Part shown: positions 17,636-26,935 of the stretch, one piece after another | How the letters are laid out: every line of letters starts with the position of its first letter | Numbering within the stretch: position 1 is the first letter of the stretch | NCBI RefSeq assembly: GCF_034087045.1 | Contig: NZ_CP139247.1 | Span: 3,064,001 to 3,128,000 of the forward strand | Length of the DNA stretch: 64,000 nucleotides | Reading direction: 5' to 3' | Source: Chitinophaga sancti | GTDB taxonomy: Bacteria > Bacteroidota > Bacteroidia > Chitinophagales > Chitinophagaceae | Position numbers and translations under genes: made by a program | The notes under the pieces: generated by a model | What the model was told of the DNA's origin: nothing | The model's database searches: none | What the model saw: only the letters and a program-made list of their open reading frames with translations

Positions 17636-20600
17636 GGTTGTAATATCTTTTCAAGGATCGCCTTTACCTCCGGCTTGCAGCTACCACAGCCAGATCCTGC
17701 TCCTGTAGCCTGACAGATGCCTTCCAGCGTGTGCATCCCTTCTTTGATCTTCTCTTTGATGTTCCCTTCTCCCACACTACCACAACTGCAAATGAGCTTT
17801 CCGATTACAGGAGTCGCCTTCTTGTTGGACCGTAACAGGGCTAATCGTTTCTCTGATAATTCAATCTTATTGGCTATCAGGTCCCTGAACTCCAGGAACT
17901 CTGATTTATCACCTATTAATATAGCGCCAATGAGCCGGTCATTGTGAATGACACACTTTTTATAATAGCGCTTGGACTTATCGATGAATACAACTTCTTC
18001 ATAGGCCGGGTCGTTTGGTGTCTCTACAGTGCCCATGGAACAAAGGTCCGTGCCATGCATCTTCAGGATGTTCATGAAGAGTGAGCCCTGGTAATAAGTG
18101 CTGATATCTCCACTCAGGAACTTCGCTACCACGGCCGCCTGTTGCTCTGCAGCAGCTGTAATACCATAGAGCGTACCTTTGAACTCTGCGATTTCTCCGA
18201 TAGCAAATATTGCAGGATCACTGGTTTGCATGTAATCATTTACAATCACTCCTCTATTGCAGGTGAGCTGTGAAGCCTGCGCCAGCTCTATATTTGGGGT
18301 GGTACCTATGGAGAGTACGACTGCCTGGCAAGGTACATGCCGGCCACTTTTCAACCTGATACCATCTAATGCTTGTATGCCTGTGAAGCGCTCTATTTCA
18401 TCATTGTACAATATTTCAATTCCTCTGTCACTCAGTTCTTCATACAATAACTGGCTACCCAGTTTATCCAATTGTGCGGACATGAGGCGGGAGGTACGTT
18501 GCAGTACACCTACTTCTATCCCAATCTCTCTGAGCGAAGCTGCGAGTTCGATGCCTAAGAGACCACCACCTGCAATCATCACCTTTCCTTTGGCCGGGTC
18601 GATATGTTTGATAAACGCATCGGCATCCAATCTGTTGCGCATAGTGAATACACCTTTTAATGGTGGTACACCCTTGAGCATGGCTGCTCTTGAACCCATC
18701 GCCAGAATAAGGATATCATACTGGTGTTCATTACCCAGGCTATCTGTGACTGTTTTGTGCCTGCGATCTATATCTACGATGCTGATGCCTCTGAGCAGAT
18801 TCACTTTTAGTGAAGCTTCTTCTTCATCTGTCATCTTTACCAGCTGTTGCCATTGCTGGGTACCACTTATATAGTCAGGGAGCATGACCCTGTTATAGAA
18901 AGGGAAGTTTTCTTTGCTGAATACAGTGATTTCATCTGTTGTATTCATCGTCCGGTACGACTTTACAAAACCACAGGCACCTGCACCCGCACCGATAATA
19001 ATGATACGTTGTGTAGGCTTTTGAAAACGCCGTACCTGTACTGCGGTGTATTTTAAGTCAGGTTGTTTGGAAATAGGATCTACCAGCGTATGGGTCAGGT
19101 TGTTTGCCCTGTTCAGATCACTGTTGAGTGTCTTGCCCCAGTGCATAGGCAGGAAGACCACTCCTTTCTTGATATTGGTACTGAGCTGTGCTTTCACACG
19201 TACATTGCCGTTAGCATTGTAAATCTCAACGATATCATCCACTTTGATGCCTCTTTCTGCTGCATCGTCAGGATGGATCTCTAATAGTGGCGCTGGAATA
19301 TGTTGTTTTAGTTTGCTCACTTTACCTGTCTTACTCATGGTATGCCACTGGTCGCGTATACGGCCTGTGGTAAGAATGAGTGGTAGCTCAGGATCAGGAG
19401 GGGTAGAGTTATTCCCGTCAGGAAAAGAGTGAATCGCTGCCTTGCCGGTTTGGGTATAAAAAGTATGATCTGTGAAAAGACGCGGTGTACCAAATCCTTT
19501 TTCCCCCTGTGGGTACGGCCATTGCACGGTACGTTTTTCCTGTAAAGTAGAATAACTTAAGCCGCTTACATCGATGTTGGTCCCCGCTGTGAGGCGGCAA
19601 TGCTCATCATAGATAGCGGCAGTATTTTCATAATCAAAACCATGGAAGCCCATCTTGATTGCAAAGCGACAGATGATCTCTGAATCAGGCAGCGCTTCGC
19701 CGGGAGGTGTTGTGAGTTTTTGGAGATAACTGATGCGGCGTTCTGCATTCGTCATGGTACCTTCCTTTTCCGTCCAGGCAGCGGCGGGAAGGATCACATC
19801 AGCATATTGCAAGGTTTCAGGGCGATTGGATATTTCCTGTACCACTACAAACTTTGCTTTCTTTAAAGCTGCTTCTGCCAATCGCGCATCAGGTAAGCTT
19901 ACCAACGGATTAGTACACATGATCCAGATGGCTTTTAGTTTACCATCATTGAGTGCTGTGAACATCTCTGTGGCGGTGAGACCGGGTTTTTCTGATAGCG
20001 GCACGCCACCCCAGAACGCCTGTACTTCTTTGCGATGCGCCGGATTATCCAATACACGATGTGCCGGCAGCAGGTTAGATAAGCCACCCACTTCACGGCC
20101 CCCCATGGCATTGGGTTGGCCCGTGAGGGAGAAAGGTCCTGCACCGGGTTTGCCTATCTGTCCTGTAATCAAATGAAGATTGATCAGGCTGAGATTTTTG
20201 CGTACACCAACTACACTTTGATTAAGCCCCATGGTCCAGAGAGTCATGAAGCCAGATGCATTTCCAATCAGTGATGCAGCTTCGTAGATAGCATTTTCAG
20301 GTATATCACAAATTTCGGCAGCACTTGCTATGCTGCGTTCCATCACGATATCCCTGTATTGTTGAAAACCATCTGTATGATCGCGAATGAATAGTGGATC
20401 TATATGTCCCTGTTCTATTAATACACGGCCAATGGCATGATGTAATACAATGTCGGTACCGGGATGAATTTGCAAATGCAGATCTGCCATAGCACAACTC
20501 TGTGTAACACGGGGATCGCTGACGATAATTTTCAAATCAGGATTAGCAGCTTTCGCAGCTTCTACACGCCGCCAGAGAATAGGATGACACCATGCAGGGT

Positions 20601-21117
20601 TCGCACCAGCTACGAAGATGCAGTCAGCGAGTTCAAGGTCATCGTAAGCACCGGGTACACTGTCTTCGCCCAACGCCAGTTTGTAAGCAGCAACGGCACT
20701 GCTCATACAAAGGCGTGAGTTGGTATCTATGTTATTACTCCCAATGAATCCTTTGATGAGTTTATTGACTACATAATATTCTTCTGTAAGGCATTGCCCG
20801 GATGCGTAGAAGGCTACTGCATCCGGGCCATATTGTTGAATGATTTTTGTAAACACGGCGGCAGTGCGATTCAGTGCCTGATCCCATGATACGCGTTGCC
20901 TGGGTAAGTGGCGGTTGTAGCGCATCTCAGGGTAGAGCAACCGGTCGCTGGTGTCCATCACAGTATAGTGAAGATTCATCCCTTTGGAGCAAAGCATGCC
21001 CCTGTTTACAGGATGATCTTTATCTCCCTCTACCTGGATCTTTCCCTGCCTGTCCTGGTGCACGACGATCCCACATCCTACTCCGCAATAGCAACAGGTT
21101 GTTTTGTATGAAGCCAT
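17629..21117 (-). CDS. Assimilatory nitrate reductase fused to NAD(P)H/FAD reductase and BFD [2Fe-2S] domains
   Basis: 1162 residues in three parts. Residues 1-695 are a NasA-type molybdenum bis-MGD reductase: N-terminal [4Fe-4S] site C8-x2-C11-x3-C15...C43 and the molybdenum ligand Cys137 in SRLCMSS. Residues 703-1090 are a pyridine-nucleotide-disulfide oxidoreductase with FAD loop (IIIIGAGAGACGF) and NAD loop (VMIAGGGLLGIELAASL). Residues 1106-1160 are a BFD-like [2Fe-2S] domain (C1110, C1112, C1144, C1147). It should reduce nitrate to nitrite in the cytosol with electrons from NAD(P)H in a single chain; in Klebsiella-type systems these parts are separate NasA and NasC proteins. There is no Tat signal, consistent with assimilation. 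The start overlaps the transporter gene by 40 bp. Confidence 0.93.
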   Translation of the reverse strand: MASYKTTCCYCGVGCGIVVHQDRQGKIQVEGDKDHPVNRGMLCSKGMNLHYTVMDTSDRLLYPEMRYNRHLPRQRVSWDQALNRTAAVFTKIIQQYGPDAVAFYASGQCLTEEYYVVNKLIKGFIGSNNIDTNSRLCMSSAVAAYKLALGEDSVPGAYDDLELADCIFVAGANPAWCHPILWRRVEAAKAANPDLKIIVSDPRVTQSCAMADLHLQIHPGTDIVLHHAIGRVLIEQGHIDPLFIRDHTDGFQQYRDIVMERSIASAAEICDIPENAIYEAASLIGNASGFMTLWTMGLNQSVVGVRKNLSLINLHLITGQIGKPGAGPFSLTGQPNAMGGREVGGLSNLLPAHRVLDNPAHRKEVQAFWGGVPLSEKPGLTATEMFTALNDGKLKAIWIMCTNPLVSLPDARLAEAALKKAKFVVVQEISNRPETLQYADVILPAAAWTEKEGTMTNAERRISYLQKLTTPPGEALPDSEIICRFAIKMGFHGFDYENTAAIYDEHCRLTAGTNIDVSGLSYSTLQEKRTVQWPYPQGEKGFGTPRLFTDHTFYTQTGKAAIHSFPDGNNSTPPDPELPLILTTGRIRDQWHTMSKTGKVSKLKQHIPAPLLEIHPDDAAERGIKVDDIVEIYNANGNVRVKAQLSTNIKKGVVFLPMHWGKTLNSDLNRANNLTHTLVDPISKQPDLKYTAVQVRRFQKPTQRIIIIGAGAGACGFVKSYRTMNTTDEITVFSKENFPFYNRVMLPDYISGTQQWQQLVKMTDEEEASLKVNLLRGISIVDIDRRHKTVTDSLGNEHQYDILILAMGSRAAMLKGVPPLKGVFTMRNRLDADAFIKHIDPAKGKVMIAGGGLLGIELAASLREIGIEVGVLQRTSRLMSAQLDKLGSQLLYEELSDRGIEILYNDEIERFTGIQALDGIRLKSGRHVPCQAVVLSIGTTPNIELAQASQLTCNRGVIVNDYMQTSDPAIFAIGEIAEFKGTLYGITAAAEQQAAVVAKFLSGDISTYYQGSLFMNILKMHGTDLCSMGTVETPNDPAYEEVVFIDKSKRYYKKCVIHNDRLIGAILIGDKSEFLEFRDLIANKIELSEKRLALLRSNKKATPVIGKLICSCGSVGEGNIKEKIKEGMHTLEGICQATGAGSGCGSCKPEVKAILEKILQPC

Positions 21118-22376
21118 GATTTAGCTGGTTTACTGATAAATCTTGTGAGCATCACGATGAGCGATACACCAATTACGATGTAGCCAATGTAAGTGAATGC
21201 CTGTATGTAGGAGATGGATTCAGACTTAAACAGGAAGCCAAAGAGCATACCGCCCAGGTTACCTCCTGCACCTACGATACCGCTGACCAGTCCAATGTTT
21301 TTCTCATTGATAAAAGGTACAATGCCGTAGGTAGCACCATTCGCCATTTTGAGGAAGAGCGCAAAGGTGAGCATAGAGATAATCGCCAGTGTGAGATTAC
21401 CAGCCTGTGCAAAGAGCAACAGGCCAATGCCTTCGAGTAATAATACGATGGCGAGCAGACGACCTTTGCCTTTGAGACCAAAGCGGGCACCTACTTTGTC
21501 CGATACGATACCACCCATGGCACGGGCAAAGATGTTCATGAAGCCAAACACGCCTGCCCAGAAACCTGCACTGCTCTGTGATAAATGAAATGTATCGACA
21601 AAGTGTAAAGAAGCCACATTGTCAAAAGTGATCTCCATGCCAAAGCACATTGCATATGCCAATGTCAATGCCCATATGCGCCAGTCAGCAAGTATGGAAT
21701 AATCAGTTTTTGTTTTATTCGCATGATGGCCTATCTCATCGAAGTTACCATCCGGTGTATCTTTTGTATAGCGTGAATAGAGGAAGGCTACAATCAGCAT
21801 CATGATGCCGGGCAGGATCATTGCATACCGCCATGCTTCAGATTTGGTGAACCCCAGGCCCACAATCGTTGCGAAGATAACCGGCATCACCATGTTCGTT
21901 ACCCCACCACCCAGGTTGCCCCAGCCACCGGTTACTGCATTAGCAGTGCCTTTGATATTCGCGGCAAACATCATGGAAGTATGATACTGTGTGACTACGA
22001 AGGATGCGCCTATCACACTGATGGCTAAGCGGAAAAGTAAGAAAGTGGTATAGTCCCTGGCCAGCCCTACCAAAAACACCGGTATTGAACCAGCAATCAG
22101 TAGCCGGATAGCCGTTTTACGAGGCCCCCAGGTATCACATAGTTTGCCAATGATGAGGCGTGCCAGTATGGTACCCGATACGGAGGCGATGATGATATTG
22201 CCTACCTGTGCCTTAGATAGGCCCAGGTCTTCACGGATGGTGGGCATGAGCGGTGCAAGACCGAACCAGCCGAAGAAGCAAACAAAAAACATGAGCCACG
22301 TAATGTGAAATGTGCGCATGTTAATGCTATTCAGTGAGAACAGCGGGAGGGTTTTGAGCTGGTTGTTTTGCGACAT
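21078..22376 (-). CDS. Nitrate/nitrite MFS transporter (NarK/NasA family)
   Basis: 432 residues from ATG at 22376 (an in-frame start at 22409 is possible). Twelve membrane segments. Both nitrate signatures of the nitrate/nitrite porter family are present: GGWGNLGGGVTNMVMP in helix 5 and GAGGNLGGMLFGFLF in helix 11. The conserved Arg of helix 2 is in TILARLIIGKLCDTWGPRK. It imports nitrate, or exchanges nitrate for nitrite, across the inner membrane. Its 3' end overlaps the nitrate reductase start by 40 bp, which suggests coupled translation and a supply role for that enzyme. Confidence 0.93.
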   Translation of the reverse strand: MSQNNQLKTLPLFSLNSINMRTFHITWLMFFVCFFGWFGLAPLMPTIREDLGLSKAQVGNIIIASVSGTILARLIIGKLCDTWGPRKTAIRLLIAGSIPVFLVGLARDYTTFLLFRLAISVIGASFVVTQYHTSMMFAANIKGTANAVTGGWGNLGGGVTNMVMPVIFATIVGLGFTKSEAWRYAMILPGIMMLIVAFLYSRYTKDTPDGNFDEIGHHANKTKTDYSILADWRIWALTLAYAMCFGMEITFDNVASLHFVDTFHLSQSSAGFWAGVFGFMNIFARAMGGIVSDKVGARFGLKGKGRLLAIVLLLEGIGLLLFAQAGNLTLAIISMLTFALFLKMANGATYGIVPFINEKNIGLVSGIVGAGGNLGGMLFGFLFKSESISYIQAFTYIGYIVIGVSLIVMLTRFISKPAKSWLHTKQPVAIAE

Positions 22377-22473
22377 AGTGCAATGAGTTTTTTGGTTAAG
22401 TGATGGCATGGCAGTACCGTTTAGCTGAAAGCGTACTTTTAGCTATGGCTGGCGAACGATGTATCCTAATCCT

Positions 22474-23829
22474 TTACTTGAAAATAAAATCCGGTTTGAT
22501 GATGATCATTAAGTAAGCCCAGTTACTATTACTCTTAGCGTTTGCAACATTTTTAACGCCTGCGGATGTTAATGCATTGGTGCTCCAGAAGTGGCTATAA
22601 CCACCTTCGAAGCTGACTACCTTCGTCAGGGCAAGGTTGGCTACGATGTCCAGCTCTTCCCCAAAACGGCGGGTATCATACCCTGGTATCTCACTACTGG
22701 CAAGGAATTCATGAATATCGCCGGTGAGTGTCCATTTGGTATTTGGTTTGAATTTCGTTTTGATATAGTAGTCCTGTAAGCCCCTGTTGCCAAACGGACT
22801 GCCTACATAGAAGTAGTCCATATAGCCCCAGTATTTATGAGGGGTACCATACAGGAAGTCAAAGGCGTTGCTGGTCTTGCCGTCCGATGACGTGCCACCT
22901 GTGGCAAAGTCTACACCGGCACCTGCGCTGAATGGTTTGGATACCTGGTACATGAAGTTACCATTCAGGGTAGCTGCGTTCAGTTTCAGGCCAGTGGCGC
23001 CTTTACCAAACTGGTAATAACCCGAAGCTGTCACCGTCCACTTATTAAATGTGTTGGTGTAAAACAGTCCGGTGGTCATGCGGGTGTAGGTCGCCTGTTC
23101 ATATGTTTTAGTCGCCACACCTGCCACAGTATCGATGTGATATTTAGAAAACTGGTCGGCGAAGAAGAGGAACGATATATTGCCCTTCTTAAATTTCTTA
23201 CCGGCATAGAGGAATTCCATGGCTTTGTACATGGTACCTGCGTTAGTGGTAGCTGTGTAGTTGCCAGGAGGCGTTTCGTTATAAATCGTTCCTGTGCTGT
23301 TTTCCTTGTTTTGATTAAAGCCGCCACCCAGGTGTAACTGGAAAGGGCCTGTTTCATACTTCAGGATAGCTGCATCGTGGCGACGACCTTGTTGCAGCCA
23401 GTCCAGGTTACCCAGCAGCCGCATATCGTCGTAGGCAATTTCCTGTCTGCCGACCTTTAGGTTCAGGGCTTTGTTTTTGTAAACGGTGTCGAGCAACATT
23501 ACTTCTGCCCAGGCTTCGTGTACCATCAGGCCATTGAGGTCCTGGGTAGTGGTGCGGTTGATCACTGATACATCCTGGCCCCATACTCTTACATCCTGGA
23601 TAGTAGCACCCAGTTTGAAACGGTAACCGGAAAACCCTGTCATGAGGCGGGTACGCTGAGATGTAAAGACGGCGGGGTTTGATCCCTGTGGTAGTGGTGC
23701 CCCTTGTCCATCACGGTATTCCGTGCGTGTTCTTAATTGAGCCCCGATAGAAAACTGCGCATCTGCATGGAGGTAGAAGATAGCGCTAAGTACGATGGAG
23801 AATGCTCCGGCGCGGAACAGTAGCTTCAT
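22474..23829 (-). CDS. Outer-membrane porin, alginate-export (AlgE-like) family
   Basis: 451 residues from ATG at 23829; the start at 23880 adds residues before a good signal peptide (MKLLFRAGAFSIVLSAIFYLHADAQ). The mature protein is all beta, starting FSIGAQLRTRTEYRDGQG, the usual beginning of alginate-export-type barrels, and continuing with GYRFKLGATIQDVRVWGQD and LKVGRQEIAYDDMRLLG. It should be an outer-membrane channel of about 18 strands. Between the transporter and nirD genes, it most likely lets nitrate or nitrite through the outer membrane rather than alginate; this is inferred from context. Confidence 0.82.
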   Translation of the reverse strand: MKLLFRAGAFSIVLSAIFYLHADAQFSIGAQLRTRTEYRDGQGAPLPQGSNPAVFTSQRTRLMTGFSGYRFKLGATIQDVRVWGQDVSVINRTTTQDLNGLMVHEAWAEVMLLDTVYKNKALNLKVGRQEIAYDDMRLLGNLDWLQQGRRHDAAILKYETGPFQLHLGGGFNQNKENSTGTIYNETPPGNYTATTNAGTMYKAMEFLYAGKKFKKGNISFLFFADQFSKYHIDTVAGVATKTYEQATYTRMTTGLFYTNTFNKWTVTASGYYQFGKGATGLKLNAATLNGNFMYQVSKPFSAGAGVDFATGGTSSDGKTSNAFDFLYGTPHKYWGYMDYFYVGSPFGNRGLQDYYIKTKFKPNTKWTLTGDIHEFLASSEIPGYDTRRFGEELDIVANLALTKVVSFEGGYSHFWSTNALTSAGVKNVANAKSNSNWAYLMIIIKPDFIFK

Positions 23830-23903
23830 AAATTCTGGTTGAGTGGTGTGAATTACGATTGTTACACTGTTATTATTCAATACATGACAGGTTCTATCGT
23901 AAT

Positions 23904-24275
23904 TTACATAACCATCGCCGCATTATACACTCCTATATATACTTTATTTTCAACCACTTTCACGGGGTAAGTGGTGATGTTACATTCATGCTCATCCGTG
24001 AGGCAGCGTCCGTCTTTCAACGAGAATGTTTTTTTATGGAAGGGGCAGGCCACTTTGGGTTCGCCTTCCTGCGTGCCGGTCATACCCCGGCTCAGGGCCA
24101 TCTGCTGGCGGTGCGGACAAAGGTTCTGGGTAGCATACCATTCGTTTCGGCGGGCAAAGTAGAACAGGGCAATCTGTTCATCGCCCAGTTTTACACATAC
24201 GCCACCGTTAGCAGGTACATCGGTGGTGTGACAGGCGAGTACCCAATCTTTCTGAGTGTTGGTAGTTATTTCCAT
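23904..24275 (-). CDS. nirD: Nitrite reductase small subunit, Rieske type
   Basis: 123 residues, a Rieske-type domain: CPHR at about residues 61-64 and CPFHKK at about 87-92 provide the two Cys and two His ligands for a [2Fe-2S] cluster. E. coli NirD lacks these ligands, so this one is a cluster-bearing version. It should form the assimilatory NADH nitrite reductase with NirB in the cytosol. Its start overlaps the end of nirB by 10 bp on the same strand. Confidence 0.93.
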   Translation of the reverse strand: MEITTNTQKDWVLACHTTDVPANGGVCVKLGDEQIALFYFARRNEWYATQNLCPHRQQMALSRGMTGTQEGEPKVACPFHKKTFSLKDGRCLTDEHECNITTYPVKVVENKVYIGVYNAAMVM

Positions 24276-26752
24276 TCGGCAGCTTTTTTTTGTTCTCTGA
24301 GATGATCAAATTTTACGGTAGGATCTTTTTCGCCGGGGGCGTTTACGAAGTGATTGAATCGCTTGCGGAGTTCTGGATTGTCAACCACTTCTTTCCATTC
24401 GCACTTGTACCTGTCTACGAGGGATTGCATTTCTGCTTCCAGCTGGCCTGCAATACCCAGACTATCGTTCACGACTACATTGCGGAGGTAGGTAATGCCA
24501 CCATCCAGCTTGTTGAGCCATGTAGCCGTACGCGTGAGTGGGTCTGCAGTTTTGATATAGAACATGAGAAAGCGATCGATGTAGCGGATGCAGGTGTCGC
24601 TGTCCAGGTCCGAAGCCAGCAGGATGGCGTGTTGTGGTTTGGAACCACCATTGCCACCTACATACAGGTTCCAGCCTTTTTCGGTAGCGATGATGCCAAA
24701 GTCTTTGCTCTGGGCTTCAGCACATTCACGGATACAACCTGATACAGCTGATTTAATTTTATGTGGTGCACGCAAACCACGATAGCGTTCTTCTATCTGA
24801 ATAGCGAAGCTTACACTGTCGTGCAGACCAAAACGGCACCAGGTAGAACCTACACAGCTTTTTACTGTACGCAGTGCTTTGCCATACGCATGGCCACTTT
24901 CGAAGCCCGCAGCGATCAACTCTTCCCAGATGGAAGGCAGATCGCTGAGGTGAGCTCCGAACAGGTCTATACGTTGACCACCTGTGATTTTGGTGTAGAG
25001 ATTGTATTTAAGGGCCACTTGTGCGATGACCAGTAATTTAGCAGGGGTGATTTCGCCACCGGGAATGCGGGGTACTACTGAGTAGGTACCACCTTTCTGG
25101 ATATTGGCGAGGAAACGGTCGTTGGAATCCTGAACGGTGTCATTGCCTTTGTCGAGAATGAGTTCGTTCCAGAGGCTGGCCAGGATGGAGGCGACTACGG
25201 GTTTGCAGGTTTCGCAGCCATCGCCATGACCGTAAGTGTCCAGTACTTCATCGAAAGTATACAGGTGTTTTACTTTGATCAGGTCGTACAATTCCTGGCG
25301 GGAATAGTGGAAGTGTTCGCAGATCACATTACGGATGTATTTGCCCTGTGCCTTCATGGTAGAAGTGATGAGGTCTTTGACCATAGGTACGCAACCTCCA
25401 CAGCAGGTACCGGCTTTGGTACATTTCTTTACATCATTCAGTGTTTCATTACCTGCTTCTACTGCCTGGCAGATGGTGGCTTTGGTCACACTTTCACAGC
25501 TACAGATGATGGCTTCGTCAGGCAGGCCTAATACCCCGGCACCTGCTTCAGCATTGCCTCCGCGGGCGCCGAGCAGTACATCTTCAGGATTGGGGGGCAG
25601 CACCACTTTGTTCTTAGCGGTTTGCAGGAGCATGTTGTAAGCTTCCGCTTCCCCAACGAGAATACCGCCTATCAGTGTTTTACCATCGTCAGATACATTA
25701 ATACGTTTATAGATGCCTTTCATGGTGTCTTCATATACAATCGGACGGCCGGTAAAAGGATCTCCGAAGCTGGCTACATCTACGCCGATGAGTTTGAGTT
25801 TGGTGCTCATGTCGTAACCGGTAAAGGTTTTGTTGCTGCCGGTGAGGTTAGAAACGACTACATCCGCCATTTCATAGCCGGGGGCAACGAGGCCATAAAC
25901 CATACCATTATGTAAGGCGCATTCACCAATGGCAAAGATGGCCGGGTCGGTGGTTTGCAGCTGGTCGTTGACTACTATGCCGCCTCTGTGGCCGGTATCC
26001 AGACCGCACAGTTTTGCCAGTTCATCTCTGGGCTTGATACCTGCAGAGATCACAAGCATGTCTGCCTCAAGGATAGAGTCGTCGGAAAATTGTAAACCCG
26101 TGATGGTATCATCACCTAATATAATAGAGGTGTTCTTGTTGGTATGAATTTCCAGGCCCAGCTGGCTGAGTTTGGATTGGAGAATGCGGGAGCCGGCATC
26201 ATCAATCTGCCGGGGCATGAGTCTTGGCGCAAATTCGATGACATGGGTGTCAGGAATGCCGAGGTCCAGCATGGCTTTGGCTGCTTCCAGGCCCAACAGA
26301 CCACCGCCTATCACTACGCCACGCTTTGCTTTGGGGGCGTAGTCGCGCATTAGTTCCAGGTCCTCGATGGTACGGTATATAAATACACCATTTTTGTCAA
26401 CACCGGGGATGGGAGGAACAAAAGCAGCTGAACCTGTGGCGAATATGAGAAAATCATAAGATTCGTTGATACCTTTGTAAGAGTGAACGGTCTTATTTTC
26501 ACGATCTATATGTTGAACAGGGTCTCCGGTATGCAGCCGAATATTATTTTTGCTGTACCAGTCAGCAGGTGCGAGGAGGAGGTCATCCGCAGTTTTGCCG
26601 GCGAAAAATTCGCTTAGGTGAACACGGTCGTAAGCCGGACGGGGCTCTTCGCCAAATATCGTGATCTGAGGTGGTGTTGTGTGTGTCTTTGAGATTATTT
26701 TCTCACAAAACTTATAGCTCACCATTCCGTTGCCAATGATTACTATTTTCAT
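24266..26752 (-). CDS. nirB: Nitrite reductase [NAD(P)H] large subunit
   Basis: 828 residues, usual NirB length. Residues 1-400 are the FAD/NAD(P)H domain (IVIIGNGMVSYKFCEKI; GVVIGGGLLGLEAAKAM). A BFD-like [2Fe-2S] domain follows (C417, C419, C451, C454) and a second Cys pair occurs at C513/C516. The ferredoxin-like half begins near 545, and the siroheme/[4Fe-4S] ligands are C633-x5-C639 and C673-x3-C677. It reduces nitrite to ammonium with six electrons from NAD(P)H in the cytosol. It is the first gene of the minus-strand operon nirB-nirD-porin-transporter-nitrate reductase-rubredoxin protein, reading away from cobA. Confidence 0.97.
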   Translation of the reverse strand: MKIVIIGNGMVSYKFCEKIISKTHTTPPQITIFGEEPRPAYDRVHLSEFFAGKTADDLLLAPADWYSKNNIRLHTGDPVQHIDRENKTVHSYKGINESYDFLIFATGSAAFVPPIPGVDKNGVFIYRTIEDLELMRDYAPKAKRGVVIGGGLLGLEAAKAMLDLGIPDTHVIEFAPRLMPRQIDDAGSRILQSKLSQLGLEIHTNKNTSIILGDDTITGLQFSDDSILEADMLVISAGIKPRDELAKLCGLDTGHRGGIVVNDQLQTTDPAIFAIGECALHNGMVYGLVAPGYEMADVVVSNLTGSNKTFTGYDMSTKLKLIGVDVASFGDPFTGRPIVYEDTMKGIYKRINVSDDGKTLIGGILVGEAEAYNMLLQTAKNKVVLPPNPEDVLLGARGGNAEAGAGVLGLPDEAIICSCESVTKATICQAVEAGNETLNDVKKCTKAGTCCGGCVPMVKDLITSTMKAQGKYIRNVICEHFHYSRQELYDLIKVKHLYTFDEVLDTYGHGDGCETCKPVVASILASLWNELILDKGNDTVQDSNDRFLANIQKGGTYSVVPRIPGGEITPAKLLVIAQVALKYNLYTKITGGQRIDLFGAHLSDLPSIWEELIAAGFESGHAYGKALRTVKSCVGSTWCRFGLHDSVSFAIQIEERYRGLRAPHKIKSAVSGCIRECAEAQSKDFGIIATEKGWNLYVGGNGGSKPQHAILLASDLDSDTCIRYIDRFLMFYIKTADPLTRTATWLNKLDGGITYLRNVVVNDSLGIAGQLEAEMQSLVDRYKCEWKEVVDNPELRKRFNHFVNAPGEKDPTVKFDHLREQKKAAEWK

Positions 26753-26839
26753 GGTTGATAAGAAGCAGAAGGTTATTTATTACGAAATAGTTAATATGAT
26801 AACTTTTTCCTGACTGACTATCGAATTTCTTCCTTTTTA

Positions 26840-26855
26840 TATGACTTGCATCATA
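26840..26855. promoter_or_regulatory. Crp/Fnr-type operator, copy 1 (nirB/cobA divergent promoter)
   Basis: TATGACTTGCATCATA: an inverted repeat TATGA-N6-TCATA with the TGA-N6-TCA spacing of Crp/Fnr dimer sites. It matches copy 2 at 13 of 16 positions. It lies 88 bp before the nirB ATG and about 80 bp before the cobA ATG. Confidence 0.6.
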
Positions 26856-26892
26856 AAATTAAGAATAATGATTGTAAATTTATATTGAATAG

Positions 26893-26908
26893 TATGATTT
26901 GTATCAAA
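26893..26908. promoter_or_regulatory. Crp/Fnr-type operator, copy 2 (nirB/cobA divergent promoter)
   Basis: TATGATTTGTATCAAA: again TGA-N6-TCA, sharing the pattern TATGAYTTGYATCAWA with copy 1, 53 bp away. It ends 27 bp before the cobA ATG, within the probable core promoter of cobA and the Crp/Fnr gene. The likely ligand is the regulator encoded at 27687-28376, by inference. Confidence 0.6.
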
Positions 26909-26935
26909 TATAATTATTTATAATATAGAGGAAGC

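Noticed and set aside
18257..18874. A 205-codon + strand frame within the nitrate reductase gene
   Set aside because: It is antisense to the conserved FAD/NAD domain; the predicted product has no recognisable feature.
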